Notes: generated from the sequence alone by a model not told the origin. 16,297 bases of DNA from JBMSHD01 sp049416425 (GCA_049416425.1 JBMSHD010000039.1:1-16297), one strand, 5' to 3'. Counted from the stretch's first letter, positions 6,943-14,854 are shown. A program made the numbers and translations.

Positions 6943-7089
6943 TTATTTAGAGGTCATCGACCTGTCTGCCAGATGCTCGATTTCCTTGATAGGAAGACTC
7001 ATCATCTTCGCAATAACACTCAGCGGCATCCCCATAGCCAGAAGTCGTTTTACCTGTTCTACTATTTCCACGTGTTTGTTGTTATCCAT
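6943..7089 (-). CDS. 48-aa HTH-like small protein heading the ubiG operon
   Basis: ATG at 7087-7089 and TAA at 6943-6945 define a 48-residue protein. The core LLAMGMPLSVIAKMMSLPIKEIEHLA (16-41) reads as a helix-turn-helix: a helix, a turn around Gly-Met-Pro, and IAKMMSLPIKEIEHL as second and third helices. The same pattern is common in the C-terminal tails of Rpn/PD-(D/E)XK transposase-like nucleases, so it could be a surviving tail or a free-standing HTH peptide. AAGGAGG lies 7 nt upstream, an almost ideal ribosome-binding site and better than that of any neighbour. It ends 5 nt before ubiG and may feed ribosomes to it. Function unknown. Confidence 0.6.
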   Translation of the reverse strand: MDNNKHVEIVEQVKRLLAMGMPLSVIAKMMSLPIKEIEHLADRSMTSK

Positions 7090-7096
7090 TTTACTG

Positions 7097-7103
7097 CCTC
7101 CTT
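7097..7103 (-). promoter_or_regulatory. Strong Shine-Dalgarno of the 48-aa ORF
   Basis: AAGGAGG on the minus strand, 7 nt from the ATG at 7089. It supports real translation of the small ORF. The region upstream to 7200 must hold the operon promoter, but I see no convincing -35/-10 pair there. Confidence 0.7.
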
Positions 7104-7361
7104 AATGGGTTAATTGCCGATGTTGTACCTATGCGCTAAGCTATCCTCGTCTCAACAGACTTACGATCAATTAATTTACATTAGCTTCATTATGGGCTGA
7201 TTTTGAAAATAGCGCAACGCATTTCTAGCTTAGCTCCGATGAGCCTGGATTTGGCGATGAGCTTCCATAAACGGTTATCGGGTGGCTCGGCTGAAAAAGT
7301 CCACAAAATGAGTCGCAATTGGTATAGAATAAGCACATTTGTTAAAAGACAAGAGTTCGCA

Positions 7362-8750
7362 ATGAGTACTTTCGAGCGATTTAAACTGAATCCAGCCTAT
7401 CGCTATCATTTTATCGGTATCGGTGGAATTGGCATGTCGGCATTGGCCATCTTTTTGCACGAGATGGGCTATGTGATTTCAGGTTCCGATAGCTCAAATT
7501 CAGACATGTTGCTAAAACTTGAGCGAATGGGGATTGATATCAGTCGTGTTCATCACACTGGCAATGCTGAAGGTGCTCAAGTGGTCATCTATTCTTCTGC
7601 GGTGAAGGAAGACAATATCGAGCTGATAACGGCTCGTCGGTTTGCTGATTATGTTTTGCATCGCGCCGATCTTCTGGCGGCGATTGCTTCTGACTATCCA
7701 CAGACGATTGCTATCACCGGTACGCATGGCAAGACGACGGTCAGCGCTATGGTCGCTCATATGCTTACAGCGCTTGGATTTAACCCGGCCTACATTGTCG
7801 GTGGAATTGTGCACAGCTTAAAGAGCCATGCCAGCTACAGTGATAGTCAGTGGCTGGTGGTTGAGGCCGATGAGTCTGATGCTTCATTGATAAAACTATC
7901 TCCCAGGCATATTATTGTAACCAATATCGACAGCGATCATATGGCGACCTACGATTATTCAGATCGAAAGCTGATCGATACCTATTTGGCATTTATCAAT
8001 AAGCCTTCTGTGAGTGGGCAGATACTCATCGGTGTGGATATGGCTTTTGGAAATGAATGCATAAACAAGGTGCTAAAGTCCTGTCAAAGTTATGGTTTTA
8101 GCGAGAAAGCGGATCTTCAGGCACGCCAGTACCGGTTTGAAAATGGTATCACTACCTTCACCCTTGAAGAGAAGATGTATAAACTGGATTTACCGGGTCG
8201 TCATAATGTCAATAATGCGCTGGCGGCCATTGGTTTTTGCTTAGGATTGGGGGTGGCTGAGGCAAACATACAGCAGGTGTTATCGACGTTTAAAGGGGTT
8301 AAGCGCCGTTTTGATTGTCGTGATATCATCTATAATGGCAGTCATATTACTGTCATTGATGACTATGGCCATCATCCAGCGGAGGTCTTAGCTACGGTGT
8401 CGGCAGCCAGGGAGCGATTTATTGGCAGACGGCTTGTTCATATTTATCAGCCTCATCGCTATACGCGTAACCGCGATTATTTTGTCGACTGGATAGCGGC
8501 GTTAAAACAGGCAGATGTGCTGATTCTTTGCGACGTTTATTCGGCCGGTGAAGAGAAAATTACCGGTGCTGAGGCGAAAGACCTGCTGATTGCGATTGCA
8601 ACCGAAAAACAAAACTGCCATGGCGCCTTAAATTTAGAAATGGCACAATCTATACTCGATAATATAGTGGTTGAAGGTGATGTTGTGTTGATACAGGGCG
8701 CCGGAGATATCACTCGACTTACAGGAAAATTAATCGATGCAGCAAGATAG
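7362..8750 (+). CDS. murC: UDP-N-acetylmuramate--L-alanine ligase MurC
   Basis: A 462-aa cytoplasmic Mur ligase that adds L-alanine to UDP-MurNAc using ATP, the first step of the peptide stem of peptidoglycan. Visible motifs are the N-terminal Rossmann segment HFIGIGGIGMSALA, the ATP loop GTHGKTT, VEADESDAS, HNVNNALAA, DDYGHHPAEV and YQPHRYTR. HFIGIGGIGM and DESDAS distinguish it from Mpl. The frame is open from an ATG at 7203, but the 53 extra residues do not fit the family. I chose ATG 7362, whose product starts at the usual distance from the first motif and follows a weak purine-rich AAGAG. A TATAGAAT sequence at 7323-7330 could be part of its promoter. Its last 14 nt overlap rsmI. It is not in a dcw division cluster here. 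Confidence 0.96.
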   Translation: MSTFERFKLNPAYRYHFIGIGGIGMSALAIFLHEMGYVISGSDSSNSDMLLKLERMGIDISRVHHTGNAEGAQVVIYSSAVKEDNIELITARRFADYVLHRADLLAAIASDYPQTIAITGTHGKTTVSAMVAHMLTALGFNPAYIVGGIVHSLKSHASYSDSQWLVVEADESDASLIKLSPRHIIVTNIDSDHMATYDYSDRKLIDTYLAFINKPSVSGQILIGVDMAFGNECINKVLKSCQSYGFSEKADLQARQYRFENGITTFTLEEKMYKLDLPGRHNVNNALAAIGFCLGLGVAEANIQQVLSTFKGVKRRFDCRDIIYNGSHITVIDDYGHHPAEVLATVSAARERFIGRRLVHIYQPHRYTRNRDYFVDWIAALKQADVLILCDVYSAGEEKITGAEAKDLLIAIATEKQNCHGALNLEMAQSILDNIVVEGDVVLIQGAGDITRLTGKLIDAAR

Positions 8751-9600
8751 AGCAGGCGGTACTTTTTATATCGTCTCGACACCGATTGGCAATTTAGGCG
8801 ATATCACCTATAGAGCCGTGAAAGAATTACAAAATGCCGATGTGGTCTATGCGGAAGATACTCGAGTGACGGCAAGTCTTTTCAAGGCCTTGGGGCTTTC
8901 CATGCCGAAGCTGCTTTCATGCCATGACCACAATGAGTCAGCACGTATCGCTGAAATTGCCGGTTACCTGGATCAGGGCAGAAATGTGGCGCTGGTCAGC
9001 GATGCCGGAACGCCACTGATCTGCGACCCGGGATTTGTGATCGTCCGCCAGTTGAGACAGCAGGGTTATCAGGTGGTACCGATTCCTGGCGTCTCCGCCG
9101 TGATTACCGCTATCTCGGCATCTGGTCTTAACGCTGGCGGATTTCAGTTTTTGGGATTTTTACCAGCAAAATCATCCGCACGCATGCGTGTCATCGAATC
9201 GGTGTTGAGCTCACAATTGACGAGCATTTTTTATGAGTCGACACATCGTCTTATCGATACTCTGGGCGATATCAGCAAGGTGATACCAGCGCGGAGGATT
9301 GTGGTAGCCAAAGAGTTGACCAAGCAGTTTGAGCGGTTTTTCAGCGGCACTGCCGATGAGATCCTGAGCTTTTTAGCGGAGGATGATAGACTCAGCAAAG
9401 GCGAGTTTGTGCTGCTTATTGACGGAGTCGTAGCAAAGGGTGAAAATAAGAGCGAGCTTGATCATGAAAAAATATTGGCGGTTTTGCTGTCTGAGCTTCC
9501 TGTGAAACAGGCGGTCTCTCTGGCGGTGAAGATAACTGGTGCTAAGAAAAATGCGCTGTATGAGCAGGCGCTTAAGATGCAAAGTGAAGAATCATGTTAA
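8737..9600 (+). CDS. rsmI: 16S rRNA (cytidine1402-2'-O)-methyltransferase RsmI
   Basis: A 287-aa SAM-dependent methyltransferase of the tetrapyrrole-methylase fold. It 2'-O-methylates C1402 in the ribosomal P site of 16S rRNA. Family motifs run in order: YIVSTPIGNLGDIT near the N-terminus, YAEDTRVT, LLSCHDHNE, VSDAGTPLICDPG, PGVSAVITAISASGL, FLGFLPAK, FYESTHRL and VVAKELTKQFE. Length is normal. The ATG lies inside the end of murC (14-nt overlap), with an AGGA about 10 nt upstream. Its end overlaps the YqeG-like gene by 7 nt. The three genes appear to be one coupled transcript with no room for internal terminators. Confidence 0.96.
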   Translation: MQQDRAGGTFYIVSTPIGNLGDITYRAVKELQNADVVYAEDTRVTASLFKALGLSMPKLLSCHDHNESARIAEIAGYLDQGRNVALVSDAGTPLICDPGFVIVRQLRQQGYQVVPIPGVSAVITAISASGLNAGGFQFLGFLPAKSSARMRVIESVLSSQLTSIFYESTHRLIDTLGDISKVIPARRIVVAKELTKQFERFFSGTADEILSFLAEDDRLSKGEFVLLIDGVVAKGENKSELDHEKILAVLLSELPVKQAVSLAVKITGAKKNALYEQALKMQSEESC

Positions 9601-10166
9601 CACGGATGATCTATACGATAAAGCAGACATTCAAATACCGAAAAGCCATCGATGCCATCAATCGTCCTGAACATCAGCTGACGACGATTACGGATCTGAC
9701 GGCTCTGAGATTAAAAGATCTGGGTATTGTCTATCTGGCGCTTGATTTTGATGGTGTGTTGGCTCCTCATGGTCAAGCGTTGCCAGATGATAAGATCACA
9801 AGCTGGCTTCTGACTTTTTGTGAGAGTTTTTCAGCCGATCACATCTTTATTCTCTCCAACAAACCAACAGCAGAGCGTCGTGCCTTTTTTGCCCGGTATT
9901 TTCCAGCCATTCGTTTTATCAGTGGGGTGAGGAAAAAGCCTTATACCGATGGATTGGAGAAGATTCTAGAGCTAGCGGCATCACCGGCTGATAAGCTGGC
10001 ACTGGTTGATGACAGGCTCTTGACGGGATGCCTGGCCTGCATCAAGGCTGGCAGTTTTGCAATTTTGGTGATGAAACCGTTTCGGAATTTTCGCCGTCGA
10101 GCCTTTCAGGAGGGTTTTTTTGCCTTTTTACGCTGGCTTGAGAGACGTCTTTTTATTCGCCGATAA
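9594..10166 (+). CDS. YqeG-family HAD phosphatase
   Basis: A 190-aa HAD-superfamily protein. Motif I is DFDGVL (51-56) with nucleophile Asp51, motif II is the Ser of SNKP (88-91), motif III is the Lys pair in KKPYTDG (114-120), and motif IV is VDDRLLTG (138-145). The short length, the SNKP/KKPYTDG combination and the absence of a large cap match the YqeG/Gep4 group. In eukaryotes that group includes phosphatidylglycerophosphate phosphatases of cardiolipin synthesis. The C-terminus (162-190) is very basic and aromatic, which could favour membrane contact. The substrate cannot be read from sequence. It overlaps rsmI by 7 nt and ends with a 39-nt convergent overlap with the MFS exporter gene. 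Confidence 0.75.
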   Translation: MLTRMIYTIKQTFKYRKAIDAINRPEHQLTTITDLTALRLKDLGIVYLALDFDGVLAPHGQALPDDKITSWLLTFCESFSADHIFILSNKPTAERRAFFARYFPAIRFISGVRKKPYTDGLEKILELAASPADKLALVDDRLLTGCLACIKAGSFAILVMKPFRNFRRRAFQEGFFAFLRWLERRLFIRR

Positions 10167-11324
10167 CAATAGCAATAAGAGCAGGCTTAACAGGCTCATA
10201 ACCAGCATGGTAAAGCCAAGAGGCATGGAGGTGTTAAGCGGAAAAAGTGTGGCGATTGAGCCGATAACGGCACTTCCTCCCATCTCCATGGAACCAAACA
10301 CGGCCGAAGCCGCTCCTGGAAATTCACCAAATGGCTCCATAGCGCCGCTGGCACCAGCTCCTGCCGTCAAAGCGCAGCCGAATGTGGCGAGCATACAAGG
10401 TGCAAAAAATCCCCATAGACTCAAGCCGTCGATAAAAAAGACCATCAATAAGATCACGGCCGAGGCAAAAATGGCGAGTGTGCCGATAAGGGTGGTTTTC
10501 ATGATGCCAAGCTTATGAACAATGCTGCCGGCAATAACCGATCCGACCAGAAATGCAGCACCGGCCATGCCGAAGAAAATGGCAATTTTATCGGTTGATT
10601 CATGTAGTGTGGTGATGATATAGGGCGTCATCGAGAACAGGGTGAAAAAGGCTGAAACCCCCGCTGTTGCCGGTAAGGTATAGGCCCAGAAAGTCAGCGA
10701 TCGCGTGATGATAAAATAACGTTTAAAGACCTCGAGATTCATGGGTTTTCGCCTGTTAAGCGGTAGACTCTCTTTTGCCAGAAAGATAAGAAGCAGCAGG
10801 GTGATGATGCCTAAGAGCGTTAAAAAATAAAACACGGAATGCCAGGAAAAAAAACGGATGAGCATGACGCCGATGATAGGACCTAGAATCGGGGAGATCG
10901 AAATCATGGCGTTTAGAAAACTGTAGATCATGGCGCTTTTATTGCCAGAGAAGGCATCTCTGACAACGGCAAAAGCCGTGACAAATAGCCCACAGGCGCC
11001 AATGGCCTCAATGATGCGATAAACGATCAACAGCATGACGGAGTTGACTTGAGTGCATAGAAAAGAGCCGATGAGAAAGATGACAGCCGAGGTTATAAGC
11101 GTTTTATAGCGACCAAACTGATCCGAGATCGGCCCCAGTATCAGCTGGCCGAAGCCTGTAATAAGGAAAAACAGCGATAGGGTAAGCTGCACCATTTCTT
11201 TATTGGTGTTTAATGCCTGGCGCATTTCTGGAATTGCCGGCATATAAGTATCAAGCGCCAAGGCGAAGCTAAACACCACAGGTGCCAGCAAAAATACAGT
11301 TGTAAGCGGTCTGTAAGGCCACAT
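10128..11324 (-). CDS. Bcr/CflA-type MFS multidrug exporter
   Basis: A 398-aa inner-membrane protein with about 12 hydrophobic segments, a drug/proton antiporter of the DHA1 Bcr/CflA group. The first helix carries LDTYMPAIPEM (24-34), a hallmark of this group including the membrane Asp25. MFS motif A follows helix 2 as GPISDQFGRYK (64-74). Length matches Bcr/CflA exporters. AAGGA about 8 nt upstream supports the ATG. The N-terminus MWPYRPLTT is short and typical. It stands alone on its strand; its 3' end overlaps the YqeG-like gene on the opposite strand by 39 nt. The transported compound is unknown. Confidence 0.9.
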   Translation of the reverse strand: MWPYRPLTTVFLLAPVVFSFALALDTYMPAIPEMRQALNTNKEMVQLTLSLFFLITGFGQLILGPISDQFGRYKTLITSAVIFLIGSFLCTQVNSVMLLIVYRIIEAIGACGLFVTAFAVVRDAFSGNKSAMIYSFLNAMISISPILGPIIGVMLIRFFSWHSVFYFLTLLGIITLLLLIFLAKESLPLNRRKPMNLEVFKRYFIITRSLTFWAYTLPATAGVSAFFTLFSMTPYIITTLHESTDKIAIFFGMAGAAFLVGSVIAGSIVHKLGIMKTTLIGTLAIFASAVILLMVFFIDGLSLWGFFAPCMLATFGCALTAGAGASGAMEPFGEFPGAASAVFGSMEMGGSAVIGSIATLFPLNTSMPLGFTMLVMSLLSLLLLLLLSANKKTSLKPA

Positions 11325-11417
11325 GTCTTTATCCTTTATTTTTTTGTGAAAATTTTTGTTTGAAACTCAAAATAGGGCAGATGCCAAAACCATAATACGT
11401 CATTTTAATCCTCGGAT

Positions 11418-11446
11418 ATTATAATCACTATATTAGCCGATGCGAA
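11418..11446 (-). promoter_or_regulatory. Candidate promoter of the MFS exporter
   Basis: On the minus strand, TTCGCA (11441-11446) is separated by 17 nt from a perfect TATAAT (11418-11423). This would leave a leader of roughly 90 nt before the ATG at 11324. Prediction by eye. Confidence 0.45.
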
Positions 11447-11550
11447 GTGTTTGTTGGGCAATTTTTCAGCGAGTGTAAACAATGGTATAGACGCGGTTAT
11501 GAGCAGGAAAGTGGGAACGAGAAATATCATTCTGGACGCTAAAGGATTGT

Positions 11551-11579
11551 TTGCCTGAAACGACAACTTACTATATTAT
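11551..11579 (+). promoter_or_regulatory. Candidate promoter of the TRIC-family gene
   Basis: TTGCCT (11551-11556), a 17-nt spacer and TATTAT (11574-11579, 5 of 6 to consensus) lie about 30 nt before the ATG at 11612. The 287-bp spacer between the divergent genes holds this and the opposite promoter; nothing else is recognisable in it. Confidence 0.5.
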
Positions 11580-11611
11580 AGCCAGATTATTTTATTCATC
11601 TTCATCAAAAC

Positions 11612-12277
11612 ATGGCATTACTGACAGACAAAATCATTATCTTTCAGATCTTCTATATTATCGGCATCAGCGCCGAGAGCATGTCTGGCAGCGTCTCGGC
11701 GGGGCGTAAAAACATGGATATTTTCGGTGTCATCACCATCGCCATTATCACGGCACTTGGCGGCGGCAGCGTCAGAGATGTGCTGCTTGGCTATTATCCT
11801 TTGACCTGGGTCGCTCACCCGGAATATATCGTTATCACTCTTGCTGCTGCTATATTGGCCATCATCATTGCCCATCATGTTATTCGTCTGCATAAGTTTT
11901 TTCTGATTTTAGATGCTTTGGGACTGGTCACCTTTGCCTATCTTGGCAGTGATATCGGCTATAAAGTGGCGATGGGAGCCATCAGCACGCCTCATTTTTT
12001 GTTTATCGGCAGCCTCATTGTTGCCATGCTTATGGCCATTATTACTGGAATTAGCGGTGGCGTGATTCGAGACATTTTATGTAACGATGTGCCGTTGGTA
12101 TTTCGCGCTGAGCTCTATGCCATTGTCGCTGCCATCGTCGGTATTTTGCATAGCCTGACGCTTTATCTGCAAATGGATAATCTGATCACGGCACTGGTTA
12201 TTATCGCCTTTGGCTTTATCATCCGACTTATGGCTATTTTTAAAAACTGGCATCTGCCAACGATTAAGTATCATTAA
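11612..12277 (+). CDS. TRIC/UPF0126-family membrane protein (YicG/YadS-like)
   Basis: A 221-aa inner-membrane protein with about seven hydrophobic segments, built from two similar halves. The family glycine motifs appear twice: GGGSVRD (50-56) and GISGGVIRD (146-154), each followed by an ILxxxxP-like stretch. Prokaryotic relatives of this fold form trimeric cation channels (TRIC), permeable to potassium or sodium; bacterial YicG and YadS have also been linked to amino-acid transport. Length is normal. There is no clear Shine-Dalgarno before the ATG; the leader predicted from the upstream promoter is short. It ends 66 bp before purB, which has its own likely promoter. Confidence 0.9.
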   Translation: MALLTDKIIIFQIFYIIGISAESMSGSVSAGRKNMDIFGVITIAIITALGGGSVRDVLLGYYPLTWVAHPEYIVITLAAAILAIIIAHHVIRLHKFFLILDALGLVTFAYLGSDIGYKVAMGAISTPHFLFIGSLIVAMLMAIITGISGGVIRDILCNDVPLVFRAELYAIVAAIVGILHSLTLYLQMDNLITALVIIAFGFIIRLMAIFKNWHLPTIKYH

Positions 12278-12280
12278 GCA

Positions 12281-12309
12281 TTCGCAAATACGCTCGCCAA
12301 TGTTATACT
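12281..12309 (+). promoter_or_regulatory. Candidate purB promoter
   Basis: TTCGCA (12281-12286), a 17-nt spacer and TATACT (12304-12309, 5 of 6 to consensus) end about 34 nt before the purB ATG. The -35 hexamer and spacing are identical to those of the candidate exporter promoter on the other strand. I see no PurR-like operator. Confidence 0.5.
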
Positions 12310-12343
12310 TACAGGCACTTGAAAATTGACAGCCCATTATTGC

Positions 12344-13726
12344 ATGAACACCATTTTCTCACTATCTCCTGTTGACGGCCGTTATGCCCAAAAAGTTGAT
12401 AAACTTCGTCCGATTTTAAGCGAATATGGTCTGATCTACTATCGTACGTTGGTTGAGCTTCAGTGGCTTAAACACTTAAGCGCTGAGCAGTCCATCACCG
12501 AAATCGCTGCATTATCAGACGATGCCGTAGTATTTATGGAGAATATGCTTGAAACATTCTCAGAAGTCGATGCTCTAAGAATCAAAGACATCGAAAAGAC
12601 AACCAATCATGATGTCAAAGCCGTTGAGTATTTTATCAAGGAAAAATTCGAAACTCATCCTGAATTAAATGCCATCTCTGAATTTGTTCACTTCGCCTGC
12701 ACCTCAGAAGATATCAACAATCTTTCCTATGGATTGATGCTAAAGAGCGCCGTTGTCGATATCTCTCTGCCGGAGATTGAGCGACTCTCAAGTGTCATAG
12801 CGATTCTGGCTGGAAAATACAAAGATGATGCTATGTTGTCGCGCACACATGGCCAATCGGCAACACCGACGACCATGGGTAAGGAGATGGCCAATGTTGG
12901 CTATCGTCTGGCGCGCCAGATCAAACAGCTAAAAACACAACAATACCTGGGGAAAATCAACGGCGCTGTCGGTAACTTTAATGCTCACTTAAGTGCCTAT
13001 CCTGAGCTTGACTGGCAAGATATATCCAGGCGTTTTATCACCAAGCTTGGCCTCGATTACAATCCTTTCACCACTCAGATTGAGCCACATGACTATATTG
13101 CCGAATGTTTTGATACCATAAGCCGGATCAATACGATCTTCATCGATTTCTGTCGTGATATCTGGAGTTATGTTTCCATCAACTATTTCAAACAAAAAAC
13201 CATCGCCGGCGAAGTTGGTTCTTCAACTATGCCACATAAGGTCAACCCAATTGATTTTGAAAATGCCGAAGGCAATCTCGGTATGGCCAACGCCATTATG
13301 CAGCATATGTCTGCCAAGCTGCCAATCTCTCGCATGCAGAGAGATTTAAGTGACTCAACCGTTTTAAGAAATATGGGTATGGCTCTTGGTTTTAGTCTTA
13401 TCGCCTATCAATCTATCGAGAAAGGGCTTTCCAAGCTTGAGCTGAATCAGGCGATTTTACTTCAAGATCTGGAGGACAATGTCGAGGTGTTAGGTGAAGC
13501 CGTGCAGACGGTAATGCGCCGTTATGGTATTGAAAAACCCTACGAAAAACTCAAAGAATTAACCCGTGGCAGACGCATCAGCCTTGATGATCTTAATGAC
13601 TTTATCGATGGACTTGCCTTGCCTGCTGAAGTCAAAACCGAGTTAAAGGCACTGACTCCGGCGCGCTATATTGGTCTGGCTAGTCAGCAAGCGACCAGTT
13701 TATCGGCTGCAATCGATGCGATTTAA
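12344..13726 (+). CDS. purB: Adenylosuccinate lyase PurB
   Basis: A 460-aa fumarase/aspartase-superfamily enzyme that cleaves SAICAR to AICAR and adenylosuccinate to AMP in purine synthesis. It aligns by eye along its length with the E. coli protein. SPVDGRY lies near the N-terminus, TTNHDVKAVEYF and FVHFACTSEDINN follow, and the catalytic His loop is SRTHGQSATP. The mobile signature loop SSTMPHKVNPIDFEN carries the catalytic Ser (about 293-307), and RRYGIEKPYEKLKELTRG is near the C-terminus. I chose the ATG at 12344; a TTG at 12326 would add six unconserved residues. Neither has a good ribosome-binding site. Its 3' end overlaps ung convergently by 47 nt. Confidence 0.97.
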   Translation: MNTIFSLSPVDGRYAQKVDKLRPILSEYGLIYYRTLVELQWLKHLSAEQSITEIAALSDDAVVFMENMLETFSEVDALRIKDIEKTTNHDVKAVEYFIKEKFETHPELNAISEFVHFACTSEDINNLSYGLMLKSAVVDISLPEIERLSSVIAILAGKYKDDAMLSRTHGQSATPTTMGKEMANVGYRLARQIKQLKTQQYLGKINGAVGNFNAHLSAYPELDWQDISRRFITKLGLDYNPFTTQIEPHDYIAECFDTISRINTIFIDFCRDIWSYVSINYFKQKTIAGEVGSSTMPHKVNPIDFENAEGNLGMANAIMQHMSAKLPISRMQRDLSDSTVLRNMGMALGFSLIAYQSIEKGLSKLELNQAILLQDLEDNVEVLGEAVQTVMRRYGIEKPYEKLKELTRGRRISLDDLNDFIDGLALPAEVKTELKALTPARYIGLASQQATSLSAAIDAI

Positions 13727-14354
13727 GCCAATCATTGGCTTTGGAAAAAGGTTTTGAGCCAAAAAATCCACGATACGCCGACAACGGTGATGGATGTGGT
13801 GACTTCAAGATCAGATGTTTACGATCATCGATCAAAGCGGCTTTTTTCTGTGCATGTGCTCCCCACAGCATAAACGCTACATGTGCCTTGTGTTCACTGA
13901 TTTTTGAGATGACAAGATCACTGAAACGTTCCCAGCCAATACCGGCATGCGAATGCGCTTTATGCGCCTCAACACTGAGTACGGTATTAAGAAGAAAAAC
14001 GCCCTGTTTCGCCCAATCGGTCAGACAGCCGTGATTCGGCAAATCGACACCGACATCATTTTTCATCTCCGTGAAGATATTGATAAGCGAAGGCGGAGGC
14101 GCAATGCCTTTTTGCACCGAAAAGGCCAGACCGTGTGCCTGGTTGTGATTGTGATAGGGATCTTGCCCCAGAATCACGACCTTAAGCGTATCGAAGGCAC
14201 AATATCTAAAGGCATTGAAGATATCCGCATCTTTGGGGTAAATGGTCTTACCTTGCGCTCGCTCCCCGGCGATAACGCCTAAAATCTCAAGAAAATAGGC
14301 TTGTTGTTTCTCACAGGCTAAAAGATCTGTCCAATTGTGTGCTGTTGCTATCAT
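13680..14354 (-). CDS. ung: Uracil-DNA glycosylase (family 1)
   Basis: A 224-aa DNA repair enzyme that removes uracil from DNA by base-excision repair. Family-1 motifs are complete: GQDPYH (63-68) with catalytic Asp65, PPPSLINIF (87-95), LLNTVLSV (121-128) with the uracil-contacting Asn, and the minor-groove loop HPSPLSAYRGFFGS (187-200) followed by KPFSKAN. Length is typical. The ATG overlaps the stop of the upstream Sel1-like gene by 4 nt (ATGA), so the two are translationally coupled. The last 47 nt run opposite the end of purB, and no terminator is visible in either direction. Confidence 0.97.
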   Translation of the reverse strand: MIATAHNWTDLLACEKQQAYFLEILGVIAGERAQGKTIYPKDADIFNAFRYCAFDTLKVVILGQDPYHNHNQAHGLAFSVQKGIAPPPSLINIFTEMKNDVGVDLPNHGCLTDWAKQGVFLLNTVLSVEAHKAHSHAGIGWERFSDLVISKISEHKAHVAFMLWGAHAQKKAALIDDRKHLILKSPHPSPLSAYRGFFGSKPFSKANDWLKSHRLQPINWSLAD

Positions 14355-14854
14355 GGTCGATCAATTCCTAACTCATCAGCCATGCGAAACCACTCTGCCG
14401 CCATTTTATACTGCTGCTGTGAAAAGGCTGAAAGCCCGCGCAGAATGGCTTTGTGATTATATTGATTGCGACGAATGCCACTGTAATACCAAAGGGCGGC
14501 AGTTTGTTCGTTTTTATCCACACCACAACCAAATTCATACAGATAGCCGATCACCAGAATCGCATTGATATTACCGGCTAAGGCTAAAGGCAACATCTCA
14601 TCATAAGCCGCTTTAAAGTCGCCAGCGACAAAATGGGCATAGGCACTGTTATAATCTGCAGCACTTGAGTCTGCTGAGGTTTGTGCATTTTCGATTAATT
14701 TTTGCACTTTCGCCTGAATCTGTCTTTGATCGCTATTGTTGAAACCTTGATATGGGCGGTAATGATCTAGGGCGTTGAACACGATGCCGACAAGGATGAA
14801 CAGAAGAATCAACAGGATCAACAGTTGTAATGGTTTATTGCCTTTTTGTGTCAC
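14351..14854 (-). CDS. Membrane-anchored Sel1-like/TPR-like repeat protein
   Basis: A 167-aa protein with a short positive N-terminus (MTQKGNK) and one strongly hydrophobic segment (about 9-28). That gives a signal anchor with the remainder on the periplasmic side. Residues 70-124 form a Sel1-like pair: AYAHFVAGDFKAAYDEMLPLA, then a helix with IGYLYEFGCGVDKNEQTAALWYY. A weaker repeat follows at 144-163 (FSQQQYKMAAEWFRMADELG). Such repeats bind proteins, often in envelope or signalling roles. The gene is 63 bp downstream of the peptide transporter gene and overlaps ung by 4 nt. Its partner and role are unknown. Confidence 0.7.
   Translation of the reverse strand: MTQKGNKPLQLLILLILLFILVGIVFNALDHYRPYQGFNNSDQRQIQAKVQKLIENAQTSADSSAADYNSAYAHFVAGDFKAAYDEMLPLALAGNINAILVIGYLYEFGCGVDKNEQTAALWYYSGIRRNQYNHKAILRGLSAFSQQQYKMAAEWFRMADELGIDRP

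Noticed and set aside
7203..7361. N-terminal extension of MurC by 53 codons from an upstream ATG
   Set aside because: MurC proteins begin shortly before the HFIGIGG segment. The extension shows no family resemblance and probably overlaps the promoter.
12326..12343. TTG start giving PurB six extra residues
   Set aside because: The ATG at 12344 matches the family N-terminus, and the extra residues are not conserved.
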